Shown piece after piece: positions 53,325 through 63,340 of a stretch of DNA of 64,000 nucleotides. A model generated the notes under the pieces. That model did not search any database. It was not told the origin of the DNA and worked only from the letters and a program-made list of their open reading frames with translations. The position numbers and the translations under genes were made by a program. The stretch is taken from NCBI GenBank assembly GCA_963740255.1, contig CAVUDO010000002.1:2046001-2110000 (forward strand), given 5' to 3'. The stretch is from CAVUDO01 sp963740255 (lineage in GTDB: Bacteria; Actinomycetota; Actinomycetes; Mycobacteriales; Cryptosporangiaceae). The first letter of the stretch is position 1. Every line of letters starts with the position of its first letter.

Positions 53325-54188
53325 GTGGGTCGCCACGAGAGCGACGAGGATCGACCCGGGAGCGTCGACACCGATCTCGACCCGGACGGCGCCGCACTCA
53401 CGGACTCGTTCCACGAGGACGAGCTGGACGAGGGGCAACCCGACGCCGACGGAGAGACCGACGTGCGCGCCGCGGGGTTCTGGGACGAGGTCGGGATCGC
53501 CCCGATCGAGATCGCGCTGCCCAAGGGCGTCGGCTTCACCCTGCGGGAGTACCGGACGGTGACCGTCATCCTCCCCGCCGAGGACGACATGGACCCGGAC
53601 GACGTGGACGACCCGGACGACCCGGACGACCCCGGCGCGGACAACGCCGGCGCGGACAACGCCGCCGCGGACAACCTCGACGAAGACGACGAGGCGTCGG
53701 ATGGAGCCGTGACGGAGACGGTGGAGGAGGCCGTGTTCCTCGCCACCGACGGCACGCTGCACCTCTTCCGCAGCGCCGCCGGCCTGGTCGCGTTCGTCCG
53801 TTCCGGCGCCCCGCACGACCTCACCGAGGCGCCCGGCTGGGAAGCCCTCGTCTCCGGCATCGAGCCCGGGTACGTCTCGCCCGACGAGGAAGACCGGTAC
53901 GAGCTGGACCTCGTCGTGGCGAACCTGCGCGGTGGCCGCGACGTCTGGGACACTGACCTGCTGATCGGGGCCGGCGAGATCGCCCGCGACGTGGCGTACG
54001 GGTGCGGCCTGAACGACGCCCTCGCCGCGCTCGCCCCCGGAACACCACTGGACACCCTGGACGAGGCGCTCCGCGACGGCGGTTTCCTCGCCCGGCGCAA
54101 GCTGCGGAAGATCACCCCCGATCAGGCGGCCCTGGCCTGGCGCAGCGTGATCGGCAAGGTCTCCGCCGCCGTGGAATGGCACGACTGA
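53325..54188 (+). CDS. Conserved acidic actinomycete protein with Asp-rich repeats
   Basis: A 287-residue, strongly acidic protein I cannot assign. Seen: an Asp/Glu-rich N-terminus (1-45), FWDEVGIAPIEIALPKGVGFTL and REYRTVTVIL, then a low-complexity segment near 85-125 built on DDPDDPDDPG and ADNAGADNAAADN, and a C-terminal domain with FLATDGTLHLFRSAAGLVAFV and WDTDLLIGAGEIARDVAYG. No membrane helix. The GTG follows a strong CCAGGAGG site. Known: homologues are widespread in actinomycetes without assigned role. It precedes the 5-oxoprolinase genes by 22 bp and may share their transcript. Confidence 0.7.
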   Translation: MGRHESDEDRPGSVDTDLDPDGAALTDSFHEDELDEGQPDADGETDVRAAGFWDEVGIAPIEIALPKGVGFTLREYRTVTVILPAEDDMDPDDVDDPDDPDDPGADNAGADNAAADNLDEDDEASDGAVTETVEEAVFLATDGTLHLFRSAAGLVAFVRSGAPHDLTEAPGWEALVSGIEPGYVSPDEEDRYELDLVVANLRGGRDVWDTDLLIGAGEIARDVAYGCGLNDALAALAPGTPLDTLDEALRDGGFLARRKLRKITPDQAALAWRSVIGKVSAAVEWHD

Positions 54189-54210
54189 CCGGCGCGGCAG
54201 GGCTGCGGCG

Positions 54211-54972
54211 ATGGCACCCGTCCTCGACTTGAACGCCGACCTCGGCGAGGGGTTCGGCCGCTGGGCGCTGACCGACGACGAGGCTCTGCTCGCGACCGTG
54301 ACCAGCGCCAACGTGGCCTGTGGTTTCCACGCGGGCGATCCGGCCACGATGCGGCGGGTCTGCGCCGCCGCCGTGACCGCCGGCGTGGCGATCGGCGCGC
54401 AGGTCGGCTACCGCGACCTGGCCGGGTTCGGCCGGCGCGACATCGCGTACCACCCCGACGAGCTGGCGGCCGACGTCCTCTACCAGCTGGCCGCACTCGA
54501 CGGCATCGCCCGCAGCCACGGCGGCCGGGTGGGCTACCTCAAGCCACACGGCGCGCTCTACCACCGGGCGGCGGTCGACCCGGTGCAGGCCGGGGCGGTG
54601 GTCGAGGCGGTCCGAGGGTACGACCCGACGCTGCCCGTGCTGACGCTGGCAGGCTCGGTGCTCGCCGAGATGGCCGCCGGTGCCGGGCTCACGGTGGTCG
54701 AGGAGGTGTTCGCCGACCGGGGTTACCTCGCGGACGGGCGGCTGACGACCCGCGGCGAGCCCGGGGCGCTGGTCACCGACCCCGCCGTGGTCGCGGCGCG
54801 GGTGGTGCGGCTCGCCACCGAGGGCGCGATCGACGCGGTGGACGGCACGCCGGTGCCGGTGACCGCACGGTCGGTGTGCGTCCACGGCGACAGCCCGTCG
54901 GCGGTGGCGGTGGCCCGGGCCGTCCGCGCGGCGCTGGAGTCGGCCGGCGTCACGGTGGCCGCGTTCACGTGA
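54211..54972 (+). CDS. pxpA: 5-oxoprolinase subunit A (LamB/YcsF)
   Basis: Part of the three-component enzyme that converts 5-oxoproline to glutamate with ATP. Seen: 253 residues with LDLNADLGEGFGRW, TSANVACGFHAGDPATM, GAQVGYRDLAGFGRR, YLKPHGALYHRAAVD and VFADRGYLADGRLTTRGEPGA, the whole LamB/YcsF signature. It is the first of three coupled genes, with its stop overlapping the next GTG. The GGCT-like protein at 29673 could be a source of 5-oxoproline. Confidence 0.93.
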   Translation: MAPVLDLNADLGEGFGRWALTDDEALLATVTSANVACGFHAGDPATMRRVCAAAVTAGVAIGAQVGYRDLAGFGRRDIAYHPDELAADVLYQLAALDGIARSHGGRVGYLKPHGALYHRAAVDPVQAGAVVEAVRGYDPTLPVLTLAGSVLAEMAAGAGLTVVEEVFADRGYLADGRLTTRGEPGALVTDPAVVAARVVRLATEGAIDAVDGTPVPVTARSVCVHGDSPSAVAVARAVRAALESAGVTVAAFT

Positions 54973-55619
54973 CGGCCCCGGGAGCCAGCCGAGCTGCCGA
55001 CGGCAGCGCCGACATGGGGAGGCGGGTGCTGCCGTACGGGTCGGACGCCGCGCTGGTGGAGACCGCCGATCCGGCGGCCCTGCGAGGCGAGATCCTGCGG
55101 CGGGCGCTGCCCGGAGTGACCGACATCGTGCCCGGCGCCCGGACGGTGCTGCTGCGGTGGGTGCCCGGCACGGCACCGCCCGACCTGGCCTGGACGACCA
55201 CATGGCACCCGGCGCCCGGCGCGGCCCCGGCGGGCGAACTGGTCGAGGTCCCGGTGACCTACGACGGGCCGGATCTCCACGAGGTACGCACGCTCACCGG
55301 TCTGACGACCGACGAGGTCGTCGGGCTGCACACCGGCACCGAGTTCACCGTCGCGTTCTGCGGCTTCGTGCCCGGCTTCGCGTACCTCACCGGTCTGCCC
55401 GAGGTTCTCCGGATCGCCCGCCGGGGCGAGCCGCGGGTGCAGGTGCGGGCGGGGTCGGTCGGACTTGCCGGCGAGTACACCGGCGTCTACCCCCGCGCCA
55501 CGCCGGGTGGGTGGCGGCTGATCGGCCGCACGTCCACACCGTTCTGGGACTGCCACCGGAACCCGCCGGCGCTGCTGGTGCCGGGCGACCGGGTGCGGTT
55601 CGTGGCGGTGCCGGGATGA
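54969..55619 (+). CDS. pxpB: 5-oxoprolinase subunit B (KipI)
   Basis: Subunit B of the 5-oxoprolinase complex, 216 residues. Seen: YGSDAALVETADP near the N-terminus, the KipI-type GARTVLLRW, FTVAFCGFVPGFAYLTGLP and GSVGLAGEYTGVYPRATPGGWRLIG, plus FWDCHRNPPALLVPGD. The GTG overlaps the pxpA stop; an internal ATG at 55014 (MGRRVLPYG) would give a start closer to the family norm. Its stop overlaps the ATG of pxpC. Confidence 0.92.
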   Translation: MTAPGASRAADGSADMGRRVLPYGSDAALVETADPAALRGEILRRALPGVTDIVPGARTVLLRWVPGTAPPDLAWTTTWHPAPGAAPAGELVEVPVTYDGPDLHEVRTLTGLTTDEVVGLHTGTEFTVAFCGFVPGFAYLTGLPEVLRIARRGEPRVQVRAGSVGLAGEYTGVYPRATPGGWRLIGRTSTPFWDCHRNPPALLVPGDRVRFVAVPG

Positions 55620-56464
55620 CGCTGCTCGTCCGGCGTGCCGGGCCGTTGACGCTGGTCCAGGACGCCGGCCGGCCGGGATACGCCCACCTCGGCGTGGGGC
55701 GCTCCGGCGCGGCCGACCTGCCGGCACTCGTCCGGGCCAACGCCCTGGTCGGCAACGCGCCGCACACGGCGGCGCTCGAGGTGGCGCTCGGCGGGCTGGT
55801 GGCGGTGGCGTCGGAACCCGTGACGGTCGCGGTGACCGGAGCACGGTGCCCCCTGCGGGTGGACGACCGGCCCGTGCCGCACGCCACCCCGGTGGCCGTG
55901 CCGGCGGGCGGGGTGCTGCGGCTCGATCCGACGCGCACCGGACTCCGGGCCTACCTGGCCGTGGCCGGCGGCATCGCCGTCGAGGCGGTACTGGGCAGCC
56001 GTGCCACCGACACGCTGTCCGGGCTCGGACCGCCCGTGGTCCGGGGCGGCACCGAACTTCCGGTCGGACCGGCCCCGGACGGCCCCCGTTCCGCGACACC
56101 GGCCGCCGAGCCCGACCTGCCCACCGAGCCCGACCTCCGGGTCGTCCCGGGACCCCGGGCCGACTGGTTCGCCCCGGACGTCCTCGACGCCCTGTGCGGC
56201 GCGGCGTGGACGGCGACGCCGGCGAGCAACCGGGTCGGCGTCCGGCTCGACGGCCCCGTGCTCCCGCGGCGGGTCACCGACGAACTGCCGAGCGAGGGGC
56301 TGGTGGCCGGCGCGGTCCAGGTGCCCCCCGGCGGCGGACCGGTGCTGTTCCTGGCCGACCATCCCGTGACCGGCGGCTACCCGGTGCTGGCCGTCGTCGA
56401 CCCCGCCGACCTGTGGCTCGCCGCACAGGCACGGCCGGGCCAGACGCTCCACTTCCGCACCTGA
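55616..56464 (+). CDS. pxpC: 5-oxoprolinase subunit C (KipA)
   Basis: Subunit C, carboxylase-like, 282 residues. Seen: LVRRAGPLTLVQDAGRPGYAHLGVGRSGAAD, ALEVALGGLVAV, GLRAYLAVAGGI, DTLSGLGPPVVRGG, ATPASNRVGVRLDG, and the closing PSEGLVAGAVQVPPGGGPVLF and DHPVTGGYPVLAVV. All are typical of KipA/PxpC. The ATG overlaps the stop of pxpB. The three genes form one coupled operon. Confidence 0.93.
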   Translation: MTLLVRRAGPLTLVQDAGRPGYAHLGVGRSGAADLPALVRANALVGNAPHTAALEVALGGLVAVASEPVTVAVTGARCPLRVDDRPVPHATPVAVPAGGVLRLDPTRTGLRAYLAVAGGIAVEAVLGSRATDTLSGLGPPVVRGGTELPVGPAPDGPRSATPAAEPDLPTEPDLRVVPGPRADWFAPDVLDALCGAAWTATPASNRVGVRLDGPVLPRRVTDELPSEGLVAGAVQVPPGGGPVLFLADHPVTGGYPVLAVVDPADLWLAAQARPGQTLHFRT

Positions 56465-56715
56465 CCTTCCGCCTCCGACCGGACCCTCCGCCTCCGACCG
56501 GCGCGGTCGCTGGCGGTCCGCGTTCAGCGGCCGCGAACGGTCAGGGACAACCGCTGTCCGCACGTCCGCCTGTGGCTCGGCGACGTCTCAGGGATCGCCC
56601 CTACGGCACCGGCCACCCCGGGTCGTGCCCTGGACCGACGCGGCCGCGGGCGTCCGTACCTACCGTCGGAACGGAACGCGGCCGCACGCCGCGGCATCCA
56701 CCGAGGAGGCTGACG

Positions 56716-56910
56716 ATGTCCCTGTCCACCCGACCCAAGCTCGCCCGGCCCCGGCACGGCCGGCTGATCGCCGGTGTGTGCGCGGGGCTCGGTCGGCGTT
56801 TCGGGCTGTCGGCGACGACCGTCCGGCTGCTGTTCGTGCTGTCCTGCCTGCTGCCCGGGCCGCAGTTCGTCATCTACCTGGTCTGCTGGGTGGCCATCCC
56901 GAGCGAGTGA
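56716..56910 (+). CDS. Small PspC-domain membrane protein
   Basis: A 64-residue membrane protein. Seen: ARPRHGRLIAGVCAGLGRRFGL, the start of the PspC domain, and one hydrophobic segment TVRLLFVLSCLLPGPQFVIY continuing to a final IPSE. Known: PspC proteins sense membrane stress and bind regulators; short ones are common in actinomycetes. The ATG follows GAGGAGG. It stands alone, in a 470-bp region otherwise free of genes on this strand. Confidence 0.85.
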   Translation: MSLSTRPKLARPRHGRLIAGVCAGLGRRFGLSATTVRLLFVLSCLLPGPQFVIYLVCWVAIPSE

Positions 56911-56935
56911 ACGGGACGCCACGCCCAGCGGCGCC

Positions 56936-57940
56936 TCACGGCAGCAGCAGCTCCGCCATCACCGCACGGTGGTCGGTTCCGGATACGTCGTACGCCTGGA
57001 AGTCGCGCACGGTGACGCGGCCGTCGGTGAGCACGTGGTCGAGCGTGACCGGGGGGAGCCAGCTGCCGTCCCACGGCCAGGTCGGCACGAGGCCGGCGCC
57101 CACCGCGGCTGCCGCGTCCACGTACCCCAGGTCGGTCAGCCGGCGGAACAGGCTGTGGTCCAGGCTGGCGTTGAGGTCGCCGGCCAGCACCAGCGGCGGC
57201 CCCTCCGTCGGCGGAGGTCCGTACAGCCGCAGGTCGCGCTCCCAGCGTACGAGCGCGCGCCCGGGGATGGGCGGGCCGGGATGGGCCGCGACCACGTCCA
57301 GTTGCCCGCCCGGCACCGTGACCCGGGCCCAGGTCTGGTCGAACGTGCTGCGGCTGTCGAACCCCCGGCTGGCGACGATCGGGGAACGGGCGTAGACGCC
57401 GGTGCCGCTGGCCTTCGCGCCCGGCCGCAACGCGCGATGCGGCAGCAGGCTCGCCAGGCCGGCGGCGTCCAGCGCCGCCGCCGCCGGCCCGGTGAGCTCG
57501 AGCAGGGTCAGGACGTCCGGCCGGGCGCGGCGGACCAGCGCGACCACGGCGGCCGGGTCGGCCGTGCCCACGTGCAGGTTCAGCGCCATCACCCGCAGCG
57601 GCGTCCCCTCGTCGCCGCGCACCGAGCCCGCCACCCGGGGAACCAGGATCACCCCCATCGTCGCGACCAGCACCACCGCGACCGCACCGGCCCGCCATTG
57701 CCGCGACGCCAACGCCACCACCGCGACCAGGACGGCGGCAAGGCCGAAGTACGGGGTGTAGGCGACGAGCTGCGCCAGCGGCGACACCGTGTCGAACCCG
57801 ATCACCCGCACGGCCACCAGCGCCGCGACACCGGCCACCGCGGCCCACAACATCAGCCGTCCTCCGAGCCGCACCAGCGGACGGCCGCGGCCGGGCACAG
57901 CGCGGGCAGGAGGGGCGGTCACGACCGGGGGCTGCGTCAC
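56936..57940 (-). CDS. Membrane-anchored, unsplit EEP-family (DNase I-like) hydrolase
   Basis: A 334-residue protein. Seen: two or three N-terminal membrane helices (about 28-45, 62-80 and 86-104), then a complete EEP domain: LRVMALNLHVG (Asn ligand), DVLTLLELTG (catalytic Glu), GTGVYARSPI, LDVVAAHPGPP (His), VLAGDLNASLD (Asp-x-Asn), TLDHVLTDGRV and GTDHRAVMAELL. The active site would face outward. Useful as an internal reference for the split EEP genes at 25.7-29.5 kb: all motifs lie in one chain and in the same order. The substrate (nucleic acid, phospholipid or another phosphodiester) is not determined. Confidence 0.87.
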   Translation of the reverse strand: MTQPPVVTAPPARAVPGRGRPLVRLGGRLMLWAAVAGVAALVAVRVIGFDTVSPLAQLVAYTPYFGLAAVLVAVVALASRQWRAGAVAVVLVATMGVILVPRVAGSVRGDEGTPLRVMALNLHVGTADPAAVVALVRRARPDVLTLLELTGPAAAALDAAGLASLLPHRALRPGAKASGTGVYARSPIVASRGFDSRSTFDQTWARVTVPGGQLDVVAAHPGPPIPGRALVRWERDLRLYGPPPTEGPPLVLAGDLNASLDHSLFRRLTDLGYVDAAAAVGAGLVPTWPWDGSWLPPVTLDHVLTDGRVTVRDFQAYDVSGTDHRAVMAELLLP

Positions 57941-58063
57941 ACGCCCATTTCATCGCACCGCGGCAAGGCCGGCCACCATGCCCGGTTTGCCCCGTGGGGT
58001 ACCGTCGCCGCGGCGACACGTGAACCCTGGGAGCGCGGAGAGCATCCGACATGCGCTGGATCT

Positions 58064-58107
58064 GGTGAGCGGCCCCGGGCCCCACCACGAGCCCGGAGCC
58101 GCTCACC
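58064..58107 (-). terminator. Strong hairpin terminator downstream of add
   Basis: A 17-bp stem (58064-58080 with 58091-58107, one mismatch) with a 10-base loop, starting eight bases beyond the adenosine deaminase stop on the minus strand. It separates add from the EEP gene. No U-tract, as usual here. Confidence 0.65.
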
Positions 58108-58114
58108 GATGACG

Positions 58115-59212
58115 CTACCGTGCCGGGTCCGCGCGTAGGGCGGCATACCCCGGCTTGATCACCTCGTCGATGAACCGGAGCCGTTGGTCGAACGGGAGGA
58201 ACGCGCTCTTCATCGCGTTCACCGTGAACCACTGCAGGTCGCCCCAGTCGTAGCCGAACGCCTCGGAGAGCAGGGTGAACTCCCGGCTCATCGAGGTGCC
58301 GCTCATCAGCCGGTTGTCGGTGTTGACGGTGATCCGGAAGCGCAGGTCGTGCAGCAGGCCGATCGGGTGCTCGGCGATCGACGGCGCGGCCCCGGTCTGC
58401 ACGTTCGACGACGGGCACATCTCCAGCGGCACCCGCTTGTCGCGCACGTACGCGGCCAGCCGGCCGAGCTCGGGCGCGTCGCCCGTGGTGTCGATGTCGT
58501 CCACGATCCGGACGCCGTGCCCCAGCCGGTCGGCACCGCACCACTGCAGCGCCTCCCAGATGCTCGGCAGCCCGAACGCCTCGCCGGCGTGGATGGTGAA
58601 GTGGAAGTTCTCCCGGGCCAGGTACTGGAAGGCGTCCAGGTGCCGGGTGGGCGGGAAGCCGGCCTCGGCACCGGCGATGTCGAAGCCCACCACGCCGCCG
58701 TCGCGGTAGGTGACCGCCAGCTCGGCGATCTCCGACGAGCGTGCCGCGTGGCGCATCGCGGTGAGCAGCGTGCCGACCCGGATCTGGTGGCCCTCCTCGG
58801 CGGCCTGCGCGGTGCCGGCCTCGAACCCGCCGAGCACCGAGTCGATGACCTCCGGCAGCGTCAGGCCCTGTTCGGTGTGCAGCTCCGGCGCGAACCGCAC
58901 CTCGGCGTAGACCACGCCGTCGACGGCCAGGTCGTACGCGCACTCGGCGGCCACCCGGGCCAGCGCGTCCTTGGTCTGCATCACGCCCACCGTGTGGGCG
59001 AACGTCTCCAGGTAGCGCTCCAGCGATCCGGAGTTGGCGGCCTCCCGGAACCAGGCACCCAACGCCGCCTCGTCGGTGGCGGGCAGCTGCCCGTAGCCGG
59101 TTTCGGCGGCCAGCTCCACGATCGTGGCGGGCCGCACGCCGCCGTCGAGGTGGTCGTGCAGGAGGACCTTGGGTGCGCGGACGATCGCGTCGGCGGGAAG
59201 GGGGGCGTTCAT
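58115..59212 (-). CDS. add: Adenosine deaminase
   Basis: Deaminates adenosine and deoxyadenosine to inosines using zinc. Seen: 365 residues with KVLLHDHLDGGVRP (zinc His pair), VVYAEVRFAPELHTEQGL, GFDIAGAEAGFPP, FTIHAGEAFGLPSIWEAL (His and catalytic Glu), RLGHGVRIVDD, PLEMCPSSNVQTGA and TVNTDNRLMSGTSMSREF (Asp). The ATG at 59212 begins close to the catalytic domain as in other actinomycete Add proteins. It supplies substrate for the nucleoside phosphorylase at 42235. Confidence 0.95.
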   Translation of the reverse strand: MNAPLPADAIVRAPKVLLHDHLDGGVRPATIVELAAETGYGQLPATDEAALGAWFREAANSGSLERYLETFAHTVGVMQTKDALARVAAECAYDLAVDGVVYAEVRFAPELHTEQGLTLPEVIDSVLGGFEAGTAQAAEEGHQIRVGTLLTAMRHAARSSEIAELAVTYRDGGVVGFDIAGAEAGFPPTRHLDAFQYLARENFHFTIHAGEAFGLPSIWEALQWCGADRLGHGVRIVDDIDTTGDAPELGRLAAYVRDKRVPLEMCPSSNVQTGAAPSIAEHPIGLLHDLRFRITVNTDNRLMSGTSMSREFTLLSEAFGYDWGDLQWFTVNAMKSAFLPFDQRLRFIDEVIKPGYAALRADPAR

Positions 59213-59344
59213 GCCGGAGAACGCTATCCCAACCAGGTGCCGCGGCCTGTGCCGCGACATGGCGGCGGTTCGAACATCGGGTGAGGGCAAGACAGATCCG
59301 CGCGGAGGCTGTGCGGGAAGGGTCGTTTTCGGCAGGATGGTCCG

Positions 59345-60064
59345 ATGGCTCCCTCCGTCTACGACCTGCCCGCCGCGGTCGCCAACGTGCCCCTGTCGCA
59401 GGCCCGCCTGGAACAGACCCTCTACTGCCTGGCCGACGAGGATCTGGGCGAGCCCTCGGTGCTCCCCGGGTGGACGCGCGGGCACGTGGCCTCCCATGTC
59501 GCCCGACACGCCGACGCGATGGTGCGGCTGGTCACCGGCACGCTCACGAACACGCCGGCCGAGCAGTACCCGGGCGGCCGCACCGTCCGCGACGCCGAGA
59601 TCAACGCCGGCGCGCAGCGGTCGCTCGACGACGTCATCGACGACGTGACCAGTGCGAACGCCTCGGTGGTGGCGGCGTTCGCCCGGATGACGGCGCCGAC
59701 CTGGGCCCGCGACGTGCTGTTCCTGCAGGGGCGGTTCCCGGCGTCGCGGTGCGCGTGGGCGCGGTGGCGCGAGGTGGAGGTGCACCACGTCGACCTGGGG
59801 CTGGACATCTACACGATCGACAACTGGCCGGAGGAGTTCATCTCCTGCCACCTGCCGCACGAACTGGCCAAGCTGCCGTCCCGGCTGCCGGCCGACACCG
59901 CGATCAAGGTGGGTGCCAGCCGGTTCGGGACCGGCGAGGTCACGGCCACGGTGGACGGCCCGGAGCCGGCGTTGCTGGCCTGGCTGTTCGGCCGCACCGG
60001 CTTGGCCGCGCCGTACCTGAGGTCGAGCACCGGCGCCCCGCCCGACCTGCCGGGCTGGGCCTGA
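59345..60064 (+). CDS. Mycothiol-dependent maleylpyruvate isomerase-like (DinB-fold) protein
   Basis: A 239-residue protein. Seen: LEQTLYCLADEDLGEPSVLPGWTRGHVASHVARHADAMVRL, the four-helix metal-binding N-terminal domain of MDMPI proteins, WARWREVEVHHVDLG with the third His, and a C-terminal SCP2-like domain containing GEVTATVDGPEPALLAWLFGR. The metal ligands (His in HVASH, Glu/His in EVEVHHVD) are present. Known: these proteins use mycothiol, the actinomycete thiol. A true maleylpyruvate pathway is not seen, so the reaction is open. Confidence 0.82.
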   Translation: MAPSVYDLPAAVANVPLSQARLEQTLYCLADEDLGEPSVLPGWTRGHVASHVARHADAMVRLVTGTLTNTPAEQYPGGRTVRDAEINAGAQRSLDDVIDDVTSANASVVAAFARMTAPTWARDVLFLQGRFPASRCAWARWREVEVHHVDLGLDIYTIDNWPEEFISCHLPHELAKLPSRLPADTAIKVGASRFGTGEVTATVDGPEPALLAWLFGRTGLAAPYLRSSTGAPPDLPGWA

Positions 60065-60067
60065 ACC

Positions 60068-60736
60068 TCACGGCGTCGGCCGGGCCGGCGCCCGCTCCCC
60101 GGGCTGCGGCCGGCAGGTGCCGCCGACCGCGACCTCCAGGGCCCGGGCAACCTGCCTCGTCAACGCCGCGGGGGTGGTGTCGTAGCAGGCGCTCCGGTGT
60201 TCCAGCCGGCCGTCGATCCAGAGCGACGCCATCCCGTGGGCCAGCGCCCAGCTCATCGTGAGCACCGGTGCCGGGTCGCCCGGGGGCGCGGCACCGGTCC
60301 GCTGGCATTCGGCCACCACCTCGGTCAGCACGTCGAAGACCCGGTCGGCGGCCGCCTGGACGTCGGGGTGCTTCTCGGGCAGCGACAGCTCGGGACGGAA
60401 CATCAGCCGGAAGTGGGCGGGCTGGTCGCGGGCGAAGAGCACGTACCCCTCGACCATCGCGCCGAGTGCCTCGATCGGCGTCCCGGCCCGGTCGCGTGCC
60501 GCCTCTAGCTGCCCGCCGAGCATCTCGAACCCGCGTACCGAGAGGGCCGCCAGCAGCGCGGCCCGGTCGGCGAAGTGGTGATAGGGCGCGCCGGGGCTGA
60601 CGCCGGCCATCCGTCCCACCCGCCGCAGGCTCACGGCACCGATGCCCTCGGCCGCGATGAGGTCGAGGCAGGCCGCCATCAATGCCTCGCGCAGGGCGCC
60701 GTGGTGATAGCCGGTTCGCCGGCTGGTCTCGGCCAC
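60068..60736 (-). CDS. TetR-family transcriptional regulator
   Basis: A 222-residue regulator. Seen: TSRRTGYHHGALREALMAA, the N-terminal helix-turn-helix of TetR proteins, VSLRRVGRMAGVSPGAPYHHF (recognition helix), and a C-terminal ligand domain with MVEGYVLFARDQPAHFRLMF and VLTMSWALAHGMASLWIDG. The GTG at 60736 is the best start, but upstream sequence on the other strand belongs to a truncated SDR, leaving almost no promoter room. That points to a rearrangement at this junction. Target genes are unknown. Confidence 0.82.
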   Translation of the reverse strand: MAETSRRTGYHHGALREALMAACLDLIAAEGIGAVSLRRVGRMAGVSPGAPYHHFADRAALLAALSVRGFEMLGGQLEAARDRAGTPIEALGAMVEGYVLFARDQPAHFRLMFRPELSLPEKHPDVQAAADRVFDVLTEVVAECQRTGAAPPGDPAPVLTMSWALAHGMASLWIDGRLEHRSACYDTTPAALTRQVARALEVAVGGTCRPQPGERAPARPTP

Positions 60737-60745
60737 GCTCCCGGC

Positions 60746-61289
60746 CGGCCGGCGGCTCGAGCTGGCCACGATCAACCCGGGTCTGGTGCTGGGACCGCTG
60801 CTCCGCAACGACGGCAGCGCCTCCCTCGAGGTGGTACGCAAGCTGGTCAACCGCGAGGTGCCCGCGTCGCCCCGGCTGGCGTTCGCGGTCGTCGACGTCC
60901 GCGACGTGGCCACCGCACACCGGCTGGCGATGGAGACACCCGCCGCGGCCGGCAACCGCTACCTCTGCGCGGGCGACCAGGTCTGGATGGAGGACATCGC
61001 CACGCTGCTGGCCGCCGAGTTCGGGCCCCGCGGGTACCGGATCCCGACGCGCCGCCTGCCGTACGCGCTGATGTGGGCGATCGCGCGCTTCGACCCGGCG
61101 GTGCGGCTGGCCCTGGAGTACGTCGGACGCGAGCAGATCGTCAGCGCCGCCCAGGCCAGGGACCACCTGGGCTGGACGCAGCGCCCCCTGCGGGCCACGG
61201 TCACCGACACCGCGGAGAGCCTCATCGAACACGGCCTGGCACCGGCACCCCGCAGCCGCTCCGCCCAGCCGGCGCCCGCCGTCCGTTAG
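60746..61289 (+). pseudogene. C-terminal remnant of an NAD-dependent epimerase/SDR
   Basis: Seen: in frame from about 60746, LATINPGLVLGPLLRNDGSA, REVPASPRLAFAVVDVRDV, AGNRYLCAGDQVWMEDIATL and LEYVGREQIVSAAQARDHLGW. These match the second half of extended SDRs of the dihydroflavonol reductase type. The Rossmann Gly motif and the YxxxK site are missing: the gene is cut at its 5' side where the TetR gene begins. A GTG at 60786 could start a 167-residue product, but it would be inactive as a dehydrogenase. Confidence 0.75.
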
Positions 61290-61990
61290 AGGTCCACCTC
61301 GTCCCAGGGCGGCGGGGGCGGCTGGTGCGGGCCGCTGAACACCAGTGCCCACTCCAACGCCCACCGCCGCTGCCCGACGACGTAGGGCTGGCTGGAGCCG
61401 GGAGCGGGCTCGTCCGCGGCCAGGGCCCGGGCGTGCGCGTCGTCCAGGCAGTAGTGCAGGTCGAGCAGGGCCGCGACCTCGCCGGCCGCGCGCGGCTTGG
61501 GGTCGGCTCGGCCGCACCAGTCGTAGAACGGCTCGCCGGCGCCCACGTCCGGCAGCCAGGCCGCCAGGTCGTCGCCGCAGTACCGGGACGGGTCGAGCTC
61601 GTCGGCGGTCCCCAGTACCCACGACAGTCCCCAGGCCGCCTCGATGTGCAGCCCGTACAGGTCGCCCGAACCGTGGGCCTCCGCCAGGAACCGCCACTCC
61701 GGCCCGGTGACGGCGTCCCGCAGCCCGTTCTCCCGCAGCCAGCGGCAGGCCAACTCCCGCGGGACGCCGAAGACCGCGGCCAGCACCGCGGCGAGCACCG
61801 CACACCGCGCCAGCAGGTGACCGGTGGGACGCAGTCCGACCTGGTCGCCGGCGTCCCAGACCAGCGGGAAGTTCTCCGGGGGCGCCGGGAAACCGAGGTC
61901 GGCCAGGTCGGCGAGCGTGGTCTCCCGGACGAACGCCGGGTCGGGTGCGGTCTCCGCCCGGGGCCACCGGTCGGCCTGCCAGCGCTCCAT
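61286..61990 (-). CDS. DUF4272 protein
   Basis: A 234-residue protein. Seen: FPLVWDAGDQVGLRPTGHLLARCAVLAAVL, WLRENGLRDAVTGPEWRFL, IEAAWGLSWVLGTADELDPSRYC, LLDLHYCLDDAHARALA and VVGQRRWALEWAL, the ordered blocks of DUF4272. Known: the family is widespread and uncharacterised. The ATG at 61990 is 2 bp after the deoA stop, so the two are co-transcribed. No membrane or signal segment. Confidence 0.75.
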   Translation of the reverse strand: MERWQADRWPRAETAPDPAFVRETTLADLADLGFPAPPENFPLVWDAGDQVGLRPTGHLLARCAVLAAVLAAVFGVPRELACRWLRENGLRDAVTGPEWRFLAEAHGSGDLYGLHIEAAWGLSWVLGTADELDPSRYCGDDLAAWLPDVGAGEPFYDWCGRADPKPRAAGEVAALLDLHYCLDDAHARALAADEPAPGSSQPYVVGQRRWALEWALVFSGPHQPPPPPWDEVDL

Positions 61991-61992
61991 CG

Positions 61993-63339
<1,347 letters not shown>

Positions 63340-63340
63340 C

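Noticed and set aside
53590..53700. CRISPR-like or tandem DNA repeat
   Set aside because: The repetition is codon-level Asp/Pro/Ala low complexity inside a coding frame with no spacers.
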